DNA of 64,000 nt from Halococcus agarilyticus. GTDB lineage: Archaea; Halobacteriota; Halobacteria; Halobacteriales; Halococcaceae. Both the position numbers and the translations under genes were made by a program. The notes below the pieces were generated by a model. That model ran no database searches and had not been told where the DNA came from. It saw only the letters and a list, made by a program, of their open reading frames with translations. Each line of letters opens with the position of its first letter. Position 1 is the stretch's first letter. The stretch lies in assembly GCF_000334895.1 (NCBI RefSeq), contig NZ_BAFM01000004.1, positions 143,874-207,873 of the forward strand. The letters are read 5' to 3'. This document shows positions 36,450 through 44,200 of this stretch, one piece after another.

Positions 36450-36464
36450 TATAAGTTTATTTAC
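36450..36464 (-). promoter_or_regulatory. TATA/BRE region for the giant secreted-protein gene
   Basis: Read on the minus strand, gtaaataaacttata places cttata about 27 nt before the ATG at 36425, in the most AT-rich stretch of the neighbourhood. Confidence 0.6.
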
Positions 36465-36790
36465 TAATTTTCACTCACAGCATGGGCGGTTCCTACGGTC
36501 TGAAAGTTCTTGCAGCGTGTGCAACACCTCCCGCATGATGTCGTCGACGATCGGAGTGAGGTCGGGGACATCGACCCCGTTCGAGGGAAAACCGGCGAAA
36601 CGTCGGCTGCTCGGCTTCGGAGTGGTCCGGCTTCGTAGCCGAGGGTCGACGACAACCCGTATCGGATTCGGTTCCACGAAGAGCGGCGCTCACCGAAAGC
36701 AGCCGACCGAACGGATCGTCTACCACGCCCCGTTCGGTCGTGAGATTTCGGGAAAATCGGTGGAACGACCGCTCGACTCCGCAGAGGAGA
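36465..36790. other. Intergenic region between regulator and giant gene
   Basis: About 325 bases. A 68-codon minus-strand ORF (36471-36677) ends with a plausible helix, PIVDDIMREVLHTLQELSDR, but has an arginine-rich start, overlaps the AT-rich promoter zone at its end and matches nothing I recognise. I leave it unassigned. No terminator-like T-run was found. Confidence 0.35.
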
Positions 36791-37585
36791 CTACACCGCG
36801 ATTCGACCGGAACTGACCGGTTCTGCGTCCTGTCGGTACGAATCGTACACCGACTCGGCCCACGACACCGCGGTTTCGTTCTCGGTTTCGACCAGGGCAC
36901 GCGGCAGCCGCCGATCGTCGGTGACGTCCATCACCAGGGTGCCATCGGCCACCGCCAGACTGTACGGCACGCTGTCGCCGGAGCAGAACACCGCGGCCCG
37001 ATCGGCGTCGGCGACCGACCGGGCCTGTGCAGTCATCTCGGCGTCGTCGCGGACGGCGTCGAGGAGGTCCGGCGTGACGACGGCCTCGAACGTCTGGGTT
37101 CCCTCGACGACGGCCTTCTGAACCGCCGTGAGAACCTGCGGGATCGCCGCGTACGCGAGCATCCGCACCTCGTCCGCCTCGCCCAGCCGCGCCGCCATCC
37201 GGAGCGTCGGGCGGAACGGACTGCTCTGCGTCGCCGTGGTGATTTCGGCATCCTGGAGCGTGGTGACGTCGAAATCCATCTCCTCGGTCGGCAGCCAGTC
37301 GACGACCCCCTGGAGCTGTTCGACGGCCTCCATCGCGTCGAGCAGTCGAGCGAACTCGGTCCCGACGAGTCGCCCGGTTCGCGTCGCCTCGTACCGGTGG
37401 TTCGTCTGGGTGACCCATCCCTTGGTCTTGAGATCGTCGAGGACGCGACCGACGGTCGAGGAGGACGCATCGATCGACTCCCGCAGCTCCGCCCGGTCAC
37501 GAGGCCCTTCGATCAACACCTCCAGCGCCGCGAAACGGTTGCTCGACCGGGCGAGGAATTCGACGTTGTCGAGGGTCGTACTCAT
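36791..37585 (-). CDS. Winged-helix transcription regulator (DUF1724/FilR1-like)
   Basis: 264 residues. Residues about 8-75 form a winged helix-turn-helix: FLARSSNRFAALEVLIEGPR, ELRESIDASSSTVGRVLDDL and GWVTQTNHRYEATRTGRLV. The rest resembles the haloarchaeal DUF1724/FilR1 middle domain, a presumed ligand-sensing part. It lies upstream of the giant secreted-protein gene on the same strand, separated by about 365 bases, so it may regulate that gene or the divergent gene at 37919. A palindrome lies 68 bases before its start. Confidence 0.82.
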   Translation of the reverse strand: MSTTLDNVEFLARSSNRFAALEVLIEGPRDRAELRESIDASSSTVGRVLDDLKTKGWVTQTNHRYEATRTGRLVGTEFARLLDAMEAVEQLQGVVDWLPTEEMDFDVTTLQDAEITTATQSSPFRPTLRMAARLGEADEVRMLAYAAIPQVLTAVQKAVVEGTQTFEAVVTPDLLDAVRDDAEMTAQARSVADADRAAVFCSGDSVPYSLAVADGTLVMDVTDDRRLPRALVETENETAVSWAESVYDSYRQDAEPVSSGRIAV

Positions 37586-37652
37586 ACACTCATGCCACGA
37601 CGTATGTCACCAAATCCGTCCGCACTAATCGTCTAGATAGGAGATAACGTAC

Positions 37653-37666
37653 CTACCGTTCGGTAG
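37653..37666. promoter_or_regulatory. Perfect 6-2-6 palindrome, possible operator
   Basis: ctaccg-tt-cggtag is located 68 bases before the regulator start, between divergent transcription units. Its position suits an autoregulatory or divergent operator; the binding protein is not known. Confidence 0.45.
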
Positions 37667-37756
37667 TGTAACGAAAAATAGTTTTTGACCAGACAGGTAA
37701 TTCGATGGAATATGCTCACGAAGTGGGCGTCCTTTGGGGGGTGGGACGGTTTTCAC

Positions 37757-37773
37757 GGACGATATATACGTCC
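37757..37773 (+). promoter_or_regulatory. Inverted repeat enclosing a TATA box
   Basis: ggacg-atatata-cgtcc: a 5-bp perfect inverted repeat surrounds a strong archaeal TATA box. A repressor bound to the arms would block TBP. Transcription from it would start near 37790, well before the assigned gene at 37919. Confidence 0.55.
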
Positions 37774-37918
37774 ATAGAGGGATGATGACGGTAGATACCT
37801 CGAAAGCGAACGATGAACGAACGACATGCCTCCTCAGCCACCTGAACCCGGAACAATGCACAGGACGAACGATCCGATCGCGTCCCGAACGATGTGAGGC
37901 GCTCGAACGAACCCGCCG

Positions 37919-38482
37919 ATGTTCTTCAGAGACAGCAACGGACGAGGGCGCTCGGACGGCAGCAGAGCTCTCGGTTCCCCCTTCGACAGGACGGGGCGAT
38001 GCACCTACGAGATCGCCATGCGGGGGGAGGACGAAGGGCAGATGGACTGGACGGTGGCGACGGCGTCCGACGGCAAGCGGACGGTCACGTTTCACTACGA
38101 GCGGGGTGCGGAAGCGTTCGATACGACCCTCACCGGCACACAGGAATCGATCGAAACGGAACTCATCACCACGCCTGCCCGTCCGTTTCTGTCGATCGTG
38201 CTGTTCCCCTCGGTGCAGCTCCTGATCGGAGACGGGGAGCCACGGGTTGGCGACCGACACACGTTTCCGGTCGCAGGGCGCGAGGGAACGCTCGAAATCA
38301 CGGGTACCGGCACGCACCTCGGTATCGAGGGGTACACCTCGGTCTGGAAGGTCGACGGTGAACGACGGTACGAGGACTGTGTCGCACTCGATCTCGGACT
38401 CGTGCTGAGCGCGACTTACTACAGTTCTGGGGACACGGCGGCGTTTCTCCAGGCGGAACTCGTCAAGTACGAGCGTGACTGA
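37919..38482 (+). CDS. Hypothetical protein, possibly N-terminally degraded
   Basis: 187 residues from the ATG at 37919, though the convincing protein sequence begins near residue 22 (PFDRTGRCTYEIAMRGEDEG). The body is beta-rich: TVTFHYERGAEAFDTTLTG, VGDRHTFPVAGREGTLEITG, HLGIEGYTSVWKVDGER. I recognise no family. Upstream in the same frame a stop codon at 37895 cuts off MPPQPPEPGT..., which starts at 37826, while the promoter at 37757-37773 lies 150 bases away. This spacing suggests an untranslated leader, a damaged N-terminus or a start at the ATG at 38018. Confidence 0.5.
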   Translation: MFFRDSNGRGRSDGSRALGSPFDRTGRCTYEIAMRGEDEGQMDWTVATASDGKRTVTFHYERGAEAFDTTLTGTQESIETELITTPARPFLSIVLFPSVQLLIGDGEPRVGDRHTFPVAGREGTLEITGTGTHLGIEGYTSVWKVDGERRYEDCVALDLGLVLSATYYSSGDTAAFLQAELVKYERD

Positions 38483-38597
38483 CTCCGTCCGGATCAACGC
38501 ACTGCGATGGCAGCACTCACCGTGGCGTTCGCAGGATACGAGTACGCTGCGTGGGTCGTGAGAACGAGGCGGCCAGGCGAGCTCGACGGCCGCCGGA

Positions 38598-39743
38598 TCA
38601 GCGCTGGCGGTAGATCAGGTTGCGCTGGATCGCGTTCGCGCCCTCGTAGATCACCGGGATCCGGCAGTCGCGGTAGACCCGTGCGATCCGGTTCTCGCTC
38701 AGCACCGACCGACCGCCGTGAAGCTGCATGCCGCGCTCGGCGCACTCGACGGCGGCCTCGGTGGAGTTCGCCTTGGCGAGTGCGGCCCAGTAGCCAGCGT
38801 TGTCCTGATCCGCCACTTTGCCGGCCGCCCGCCAGTTGAGCGCGCGGGCGCGCTCGAACTCGATGAGCATGTCCGAGAGATCGTGCTGGACGGCCTGAAA
38901 CTCGCTCACGTCCCGACCGAAGGCTTCGCGGTCGTGGACGAACTCCCACGCTTCCTCGATGGCCGCCGCGGCGAGACCCAGCCCGTGACCGCCGACGACG
39001 ACCCGGCCGTGGTTGAAGAACTCCGCGAGCATGTAGAAGCCGGTGCCCTCGTTGCCGACGAGGTTTGCCTCGGGGATCCGGCAGTCGTCGAATTCGATGT
39101 GGCCCTGTTTGGAGGCGCGAAAGCCCATCTTCTCGGGGATGTGTTCGGCGTCGTAGCCGGGGGCGTCGGTCGGCACGATGAACATCGAGTAGTTCGAGTA
39201 GCGGTCGTCGGCATCCCCCGTCTTGGCGTAGACGGTGAGCCACTCGGCTTCGACCGCGTTGCCGACCCAGTACTTCTCGCCATTGAGCACCCACTCGTCG
39301 CCGTCCTTTTCGGCGCTCGTGGTCATCCCGGCGAGGTCGCTGCCGGTCTGCGGTTCCGAGACCGCGAGTCCGGTGATCTGGTCGCATTCGGCGACCGGCC
39401 GGAGGTACTCCTCGTGCTGGTCGTCGCTGCCGTACTTCTCGACGATCTCGGCCCCGAAGCTCGCGAGCTGGAGGGTAAGTGCGATGCCGCCGTCCGCCCG
39501 GTAGAACTCCTCGGCGATCGCGAGCATCGCTTCGAGTCCGAGCCCGCGCCCGCCGAGGTCCTCGCCGATGTCCTGGGCAACGAGACCGGCGTCTTGGCCG
39601 GCTTCGAGGATCTCCCACGGGTACTCGCCCGTCCGGAAGTACTCCTCGGCGTTGGGGGCGATATGCTCGTCGGCGAACTCGCGGGCCTCGGCCTTGACCT
39701 CGCGTACGTGCTCGGGCACGATCGACTCGTCGAGTAGCTCCAT
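38598..39743 (-). CDS. acd: Acyl-CoA dehydrogenase
   Basis: 381 residues, the standard length. The FAD/substrate segment is CDQITGLAVSEPQTGSDLAG, followed by LNGEKYWVGNAVEAEWLTVY. The C-terminal helical domain has LHGGRSVLSENRIARVYRDC and ends with the catalytic-base region VIYEGANAIQRNLIYRQ (Glu near 367). It introduces a trans-2 double bond in acyl-CoA during fatty-acid or branched-chain amino-acid breakdown. An electron-transfer flavoprotein should be the acceptor, but none is encoded nearby. The acyl-CoA ligase at 40971 is a plausible pathway partner. Confidence 0.93.
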   Translation of the reverse strand: MELLDESIVPEHVREVKAEAREFADEHIAPNAEEYFRTGEYPWEILEAGQDAGLVAQDIGEDLGGRGLGLEAMLAIAEEFYRADGGIALTLQLASFGAEIVEKYGSDDQHEEYLRPVAECDQITGLAVSEPQTGSDLAGMTTSAEKDGDEWVLNGEKYWVGNAVEAEWLTVYAKTGDADDRYSNYSMFIVPTDAPGYDAEHIPEKMGFRASKQGHIEFDDCRIPEANLVGNEGTGFYMLAEFFNHGRVVVGGHGLGLAAAAIEEAWEFVHDREAFGRDVSEFQAVQHDLSDMLIEFERARALNWRAAGKVADQDNAGYWAALAKANSTEAAVECAERGMQLHGGRSVLSENRIARVYRDCRIPVIYEGANAIQRNLIYRQR

Positions 39744-39847
39744 ATTCTCGATGGGGGCGCGACGCCCAAATAGGTCGCGTAAACCGGAAGCAGTAGGTCA
39801 GAGGTTGTCGGCTCTGTCCTCTGTGGACTGTGCAGCGAGTCTTTCAA

Positions 39848-40315
39848 TTAGCGCGCGGTGATGGCGACTGTGTACTCGGTAACGGAATCCCATCCATCCG
39901 CTTCGAGATACGCTGCGTCGTACTCCCACTGCGCGCCGCTCGGGAGGTTGTTCGTGTTGTCGAGTCCGTCCCCAACTTTCGTATCGTCTCTGTAGAAGCC
40001 GATTTCGACCTGCACATAGGAAGCTTCGTTCTCCGACCTGTTCTCGACAAGACCAGTAACACCACCAGAGAAATCGCTAGTGTAGGACTCGGAAGACAGT
40101 ACCACTACACCGCTATCTTCGGCAACGACATCCGATCGCTCGGTATCGTCATTCCCACTGGCGTCACTGTTGCCGACAGTACCACTGCCTTCATTCGAAC
40201 CAGCGTCAGATTCCGAACAACCAGCGAGGACAACCGTACTGCCAGCTGCCAGGGTGGTGGTCGCTTGTGCAAGGTACCGTCGCCGCGTTTGATAGCTGTT
40301 CGAGTCGGGCTGCAC
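39848..40315 (-). CDS. Tat lipoprotein with FxLYD-like domain
   Basis: 155 residues beginning at a GTG (40315) directly after the stop of the preceding gene. The signal reads QTRRRYLAQATTTLAAGSTV and then VVLAGCSES, a twin-arginine signal ending in a lipobox whose Cys (near 33) would be lipid-modified. A Ser/Asp/Asn linker precedes a beta domain resembling FxLYD (SDFSGGVTGLVENRSENEAS, VQVEIGFYRDDTKVGD). It should be anchored on the outer face of the membrane. Lower GC than surrounding genes and coupling to the membrane protein at 40316 suggest a small acquired pair. Confidence 0.75.
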   Translation of the reverse strand: MQPDSNSYQTRRRYLAQATTTLAAGSTVVLAGCSESDAGSNEGSGTVGNSDASGNDDTERSDVVAEDSGVVVLSSESYTSDFSGGVTGLVENRSENEASYVQVEIGFYRDDTKVGDGLDNTNNLPSGAQWEYDAAYLEADGWDSVTEYTVAITAR

Positions 40316-40906
40316 TCAGACGCCCTCCGCAGCACCGCTTTGGTAGCGCCGATACATGTACGTGAGCTGTGGGAATGAGATCACGAGACCACCGATTATC
40401 GTGAGATAGAGGCCGATTGCCGCCGCACTATTGAGCGCTAGCAGACCTATCATTACGACGAGGACTCCACACCCACCAACGAGACCGTTGTTCCACTTTC
40501 CAATAGCATCGGGTTCCATGACCGTGACTACTGCGGCAATACCAGCGAGAATAAGGGTGAGGATGCCATCACCTTGGAGACCGCTAACATTTGTTCCGAG
40601 GACTGTCGCCCATGGAAGGACCGAACCGAAGCCAGCAACGACCGCCCCAGCGAGAGCGATTTTCTGGTCCGTTCGGAATTCCGATAGTGCGGCTATTACT
40701 GAATCGCCAGCCTGACTCGGTCCTGTACCCGATCCATCACCCCCACCACTTTGATCACGCTGTTGGGTTTTGTCAGTCCTGCTCTGCTGTGTTGATTCCG
40801 TGGTTCCGGACCCGGGTGTAGAGTTTGCCTGGTTGGAGTCCGATGATAGTGACAACGGTAGTGGTTGTTTGAACGGTGCGTTCTTTATTCTATGATTTCC
40901 GGCCAT
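40316..40906 (-). CDS. Membrane protein with disordered N-terminus and about four TM helices
   Basis: 196 residues. Residues 1-70 are low-complexity (Ser, Gln, Thr, Gly). Four hydrophobic stretches follow: IALAGAVVAGFGSVLPWATV, ILTLILAGIAAVVTVM, LVGGCGVLVVMIGLLAL and IGLYLTIIGGLVISF. I recognise no enzymatic motif. The start is uncertain: the ATG at 40906 suits the TATA-like sequence 30 nt upstream better than the GTG at 40918. It is translationally linked to the downstream lipoprotein (stop and GTG adjacent). Confidence 0.65.
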   Translation of the reverse strand: MAGNHRIKNAPFKQPLPLSLSSDSNQANSTPGSGTTESTQQSRTDKTQQRDQSGGGDGSGTGPSQAGDSVIAALSEFRTDQKIALAGAVVAGFGSVLPWATVLGTNVSGLQGDGILTLILAGIAAVVTVMEPDAIGKWNNGLVGGCGVLVVMIGLLALNSAAAIGLYLTIIGGLVISFPQLTYMYRRYQSGAAEGV

Positions 40907-40930
40907 ACGAGCTACCACAAAGGTTGTGAG

Positions 40931-40940
40931 ATATTAAATC
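40931..40940 (-). promoter_or_regulatory. TATA-like box for the membrane protein/lipoprotein pair
   Basis: gatttaatat on the minus strand, about 30 nt before the ATG at 40906. Confidence 0.55.
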
Positions 40941-40970
40941 CACATGCCGATCCGATGTCTCGGGCGCTGT

Positions 40971-42626
40971 CTACTCGTCTTCGGGAGCCGCCTCCGCAGG
41001 TGCCTCGCCCTCGACCAACGAGGCGTCGGCGTACTCCTCACGGAGGTCCTTCTTCGAGAACTTCCCGGTCGCGGTTTTGGGTACTTCGTCGATGTACTCC
41101 ACGTCGTCGGGCACCCACCACTTCGGGTAGTCCGCGGCGATCATCTCCAGCAGTTCGTCAGACAGGGCATCCTGGTCGACATCGCTCGCGGACACGACGA
41201 ACGCGACCGGGCGCTCCTGCCAGCGCTCGTGGGGGACACCGACTACTGTTGCCTCGGCCACGTCGTCGTGGGCCATCAGGGCGTTTTCGAGTTCGACGCT
41301 CGAAATCCACTCGCCGCCCGACTTGATGACGTCCTTCGCGCGGTCGACGATCTGGATGTACCCGTCCTCGTCGACCGAGACCACGTCGCCGGTCTTGAGC
41401 CATCCGTTTTCAAAGTCCTCCTCGTTGGCCTCGGGACGCTCGAAGTACTCGGTAGTGACCCACGGACCGCGGACCCAGAGCTCGCCGAACTCCTCGCCGT
41501 CCCACGGTACCTCGTTGCCGTCCTCGTCGATGACTTTGAACTCGATGCCAGGCACCATCAGCCCCTGTTTGCCGCGTTTCGCGTGCCGATCGTCGGCGTC
41601 CCACTCGTCCATGCCCGGCTTGAGCCGCGCGACCGACCCGATCGGGCTCATCTCGGTCATCCCCCACGCGTGGAGGACGTCCACACCCAGCTCGTCGAAC
41701 TGCCGGATGACGGCCTCGGGAGCGGCGCTCCCGCCGATGACGATCTCTTCGAGCGACGAGAGGTCGGCGTCGTTCTCTTCGAGGTATTCGAGCAGCCCGA
41801 GCCACACGGTGGGGACGCCCGCGGTGATGGTGACGCCCTCTTCCTCGATGAGGTGGGCGATGTCGGCCGGATCGGGCGAGGGCCCGGGATAGACGTGTTT
41901 CGCGCCGGCGGCCGTCGTCGAGAACGGCATCCCCCACGCGTTGACGTGGAACATCGGGACGACCGGCATCACGACGTCCGTGTCCTCGATCCCGAGGCCC
42001 TGGGGCGTCACTGTCGCCATCGTGTGCGACCAGAGCATCCGCTGGGTGTACTCGACGCCCTTCGGCCGCCCGGTGGTGCCCGAGGTGTAGCACATCCCGG
42101 CCTCGCGGTCCTCCTCGATCGCGGGCCAGTCGTACTCGGACCCCTGTTCGGCGATGAACGACTCGTAGTCCGTGACGGGATCGAGGTCGATCTCCGGGAC
42201 CTCGTCGGCCATCACGACGAACTGCTCGACGCTGTCGAACGAATCGGCGTCGTACGCGCCGGCGAGCTTCTCCGCGAGCGAGGGGTCGACGAACAGGAGC
42301 TCGTCGGTCGCGTTCTCGACGATGTACTGGATGTGCTCGTCGGGCAGGAGGGGGTTGATGGTGTGGAGCTGGCGGCCCGAGTCGGGAACGCCGAAGTACG
42401 TCTCGAAGTGGCGGTGGTGGTTCCAGCAGAACGTACCGACGCGGGCCTCCTCGCCGATGCCGGCGGCGTCGATCGCGTTCGCGAGGCGGGCGACGCGGTC
42501 GCCGTACTCGGAGTAATCGTACCGCTCGATCCCGTCGGCGGTGCGCGAGACGATCTCGGTGTCGGGGTACATTCGCTCCGCGCGCCAGCGGAACGGTCGC
42601 AGGGTCTGTGGTGTGCCTCGTGGCAT
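40971..42626 (-). CDS. Medium/long-chain acyl-CoA synthetase (AMP-forming)
   Basis: 551 residues in the AlkK-like branch of acyl-CoA ligases. The P-loop-like motif is CYTSGTTGRPKGVEYTQ (about 180-196), A5 is HAWGMTEMSPIGS, and the hinge and C-domain carry NGWLKTGDVVSVDEDGYIQ, RAKDVIKSGGEWISSVELE and the catalytic-lysine segment PKTATGKFSKKDL. It activates fatty acids with ATP and CoA, feeding beta-oxidation together with the acyl-CoA dehydrogenase at 38598. The acidic tail (VEGEAPAEAAPEDE) is typical of halophiles. The start at 42626 gives the family opening TLRPFRWRAERMYPDTE. Confidence 0.92.
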   Translation of the reverse strand: MPRGTPQTLRPFRWRAERMYPDTEIVSRTADGIERYDYSEYGDRVARLANAIDAAGIGEEARVGTFCWNHHRHFETYFGVPDSGRQLHTINPLLPDEHIQYIVENATDELLFVDPSLAEKLAGAYDADSFDSVEQFVVMADEVPEIDLDPVTDYESFIAEQGSEYDWPAIEEDREAGMCYTSGTTGRPKGVEYTQRMLWSHTMATVTPQGLGIEDTDVVMPVVPMFHVNAWGMPFSTTAAGAKHVYPGPSPDPADIAHLIEEEGVTITAGVPTVWLGLLEYLEENDADLSSLEEIVIGGSAAPEAVIRQFDELGVDVLHAWGMTEMSPIGSVARLKPGMDEWDADDRHAKRGKQGLMVPGIEFKVIDEDGNEVPWDGEEFGELWVRGPWVTTEYFERPEANEEDFENGWLKTGDVVSVDEDGYIQIVDRAKDVIKSGGEWISSVELENALMAHDDVAEATVVGVPHERWQERPVAFVVSASDVDQDALSDELLEMIAADYPKWWVPDDVEYIDEVPKTATGKFSKKDLREEYADASLVEGEAPAEAAPEDE

Positions 42627-42727
42627 ACAATCTCACAATGGCCGGTCCGTAATGATTCTTCCCTCCGACGGCGATCGTTCACCGTGCCTCGTCGGCAGTC
42701 CGGCATCTCGTCGTGGTGGTTACAGCG

Positions 42728-43396
42728 TCACTCGGTACGGTGGCTCACGGTGATCCCCTCGCCGAGCGGGATCGCGGCGGTCTCGAAGTCGGGATCGGCG
42801 CGGACCCGCGCGAGGTACGCCGCGACGCCGCGGGTCGACTCGTTCGCGTCCGCGACCGTCTCGCCCTCGACGAGGCGGAGTACCGTCTCGAAGTCGACGG
42901 AGGTGCTCGTCATCGCGTTGTCGGCGATCACCACGCCACCGGGCGCGACCTTCTCACGGATGGCGTCGAACGCCTCCTCGTACCGGTGCTTCTCGTTGTC
43001 GATCAGCACGACATCGAACGGCCCGTCGTACGATTCCGCGAAGTCGATCGCGTCGCCGTGTTCGAAGGACGCCCGGTCCGTGAGGTCGCCGCGATCGAAG
43101 TACTCACGCGCCCGATCGAGTTCGTCGGCGTCGATCTCGGTGAGGACGACTTCGCCCGCGGGCGGGAGCGCCCGCGCGAACCAGTACGCCGAGTAGCCGA
43201 AGCCAGAGCCGAACTCGAAGACCCGCTCCGCGTCGACGAGGCGTGCGAGCGTGGCGAGCCAGCCGCCGACCGCGGGGCCGACGGTCGGAAAGCCGATCTC
43301 TTCGCCGTGTTCGTTCATCTCGACCAGAATTTCGTCGGGCTGAGGACCGACCGCACGGGCGAAATCGGTGATGTCGTCGGCAACGAGTTCGGACAT
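42728..43396 (-). CDS. O-methyltransferase (catechol-type, methyltransferase family 3)
   Basis: 222 residues. Motif I is VFEFGSGFGYSAYWFARAL, followed by VVLTEIDADELDRARE, GDAIDFAE and the metal-binding acidic motif FDVVLIDNEKHRYEEAFDAI. Then GGVVIADNAM follows, as in Mg-dependent O-methyltransferases. Substrates in the family are catechol-like or phenolic; the one here is unknown. I chose the ATG at 43396, with tctttacc on the minus strand about 29 nt upstream; the longer reading adds a proline-rich stretch from noncoding DNA. Confidence 0.87.
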   Translation of the reverse strand: MSELVADDITDFARAVGPQPDEILVEMNEHGEEIGFPTVGPAVGGWLATLARLVDAERVFEFGSGFGYSAYWFARALPPAGEVVLTEIDADELDRAREYFDRGDLTDRASFEHGDAIDFAESYDGPFDVVLIDNEKHRYEEAFDAIREKVAPGGVVIADNAMTSTSVDFETVLRLVEGETVADANESTRGVAAYLARVRADPDFETAAIPLGEGITVSHRTE

Positions 43397-43430
43397 ACCA
43401 GCCGCCTCGCGCGGAGGCGGGTAAAGACTT

Positions 43431-43686
43431 CCTCTCCGCTCGACCTGGCAGGTGGGAGCGGTCCGTGGTGGGGGTTGCGAGGTGGCTGCGGTTTGCGGTG
43501 CGGGGCGGTGGCGGGAGGAAGCCACGCGGCCGCGTTTATCGCGGCCGCACGGGGAGGGGTGGGGACTTCAGCGCGTGCCGAGCGTCCGCGAGCAACGCGA
43601 GCGGACGAAACGGGCGAACGGCGCAGCCGTGAGCCGGGCGACGCGCCCGGCGCGCGCAATGCGGTGCTGTGCGGCCTGGTGGTGCT
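43431..43686. other. GC-rich intergenic region with dispersed repeat-like sequence
   Basis: About 255 bases without a supported gene. It contains gcggtgctgtgcggc at 43661-43675, identical to 53002-53016, and many short inverted GC segments (gcggccgcg, gcggccgc, gagccgggcgacgcgcccgg). The strand translations are low-complexity. I interpret it as a repetitive intergenic element rather than a gene. Confidence 0.55.
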
Positions 43687-43737
43687 GAAAAATCGGAGAT
43701 TTTTCGCATGCCAAAAACGCCGTTCCACGGCGTTTTT
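43687..43737 (-). terminator. Two AT-flanked hairpins, probable terminator of the gene at 43777
   Basis: gaaaaatc-gga-gatttttc (43687-43705, 8-bp stem) and aaaaacgccg-ttcca-cggcgttttt (43713-43737, 10-bp stem) are both perfect. They stand 40 bases after the stop of the minus-strand gene at 43777-44106. Either strand reads a GC stem ending in T-runs, so they could stop transcription from both directions. Confidence 0.6.
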
Positions 43738-43776
43738 GAGCAACATGAAAAGGGCGAGCGGCCGCGAGGGCTTTCG

Positions 43777-44106
43777 TTAGTATTGGTAGCGCTGGACGTC
43801 GTCCTGGGCCTGCTCGGAGAGCCCGACGTCGCCAGTCATCTCGTCGTAGGTCATGCCCGAGAGGTACTCGTCGTAGGTGACGTCGTAGCCGCTCCGGAGA
43901 TGGAAGTCGAGCCGACCGGTCTCGACGGTGGCCTGAAAGAACTGATGAACTGCCCGGCGGAGGAGTTCGTCTGGGTCGTCGGGGTCGAACGCGCTCCCGA
44001 GAAGGGCGAGCTCGTTGCGGGTCTCGCGGTCGAGGCCCACGGTCGTCTCCTCGCCGAGATCGTCGTAGCGCGATTCGATCTCCGCGGTGAGGTCGTCGAG
44101 ACTCAT
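43777..44106 (-). CDS. Conserved-looking haloarchaeal hypothetical protein
   Basis: 109 residues, mostly helical and acidic: LDDLTAEIESRYDDLGEE, RETRNELALLGSAFDPDDPD, ELLRRAVHQFFQATVETGRL, then FHLRSGYDVTYDEYLSGMTY. I do not recognise a family. The composition and absence of shadows with better translation support it as real. It diverges from mutY, with 94 bases between the starts. Confidence 0.6.
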   Translation of the reverse strand: MSLDDLTAEIESRYDDLGEETTVGLDRETRNELALLGSAFDPDDPDELLRRAVHQFFQATVETGRLDFHLRSGYDVTYDEYLSGMTYDEMTGDVGLSEQAQDDVQRYQY

Positions 44107-44200
44107 GGACCGGCATGAGCGTCGGTTCGGGAAACCGCTTTCGGCTCCACGGCCGACGAGGACCGCCACGCGTATCCCGAGCGCAGGACTACCGCGTTCG

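Noticed and set aside
36471..36677. Possible 68-residue minus-strand gene
   Set aside because: Arginine/proline-rich first half, no family and no clear promoter; only the last 30 residues look protein-like.
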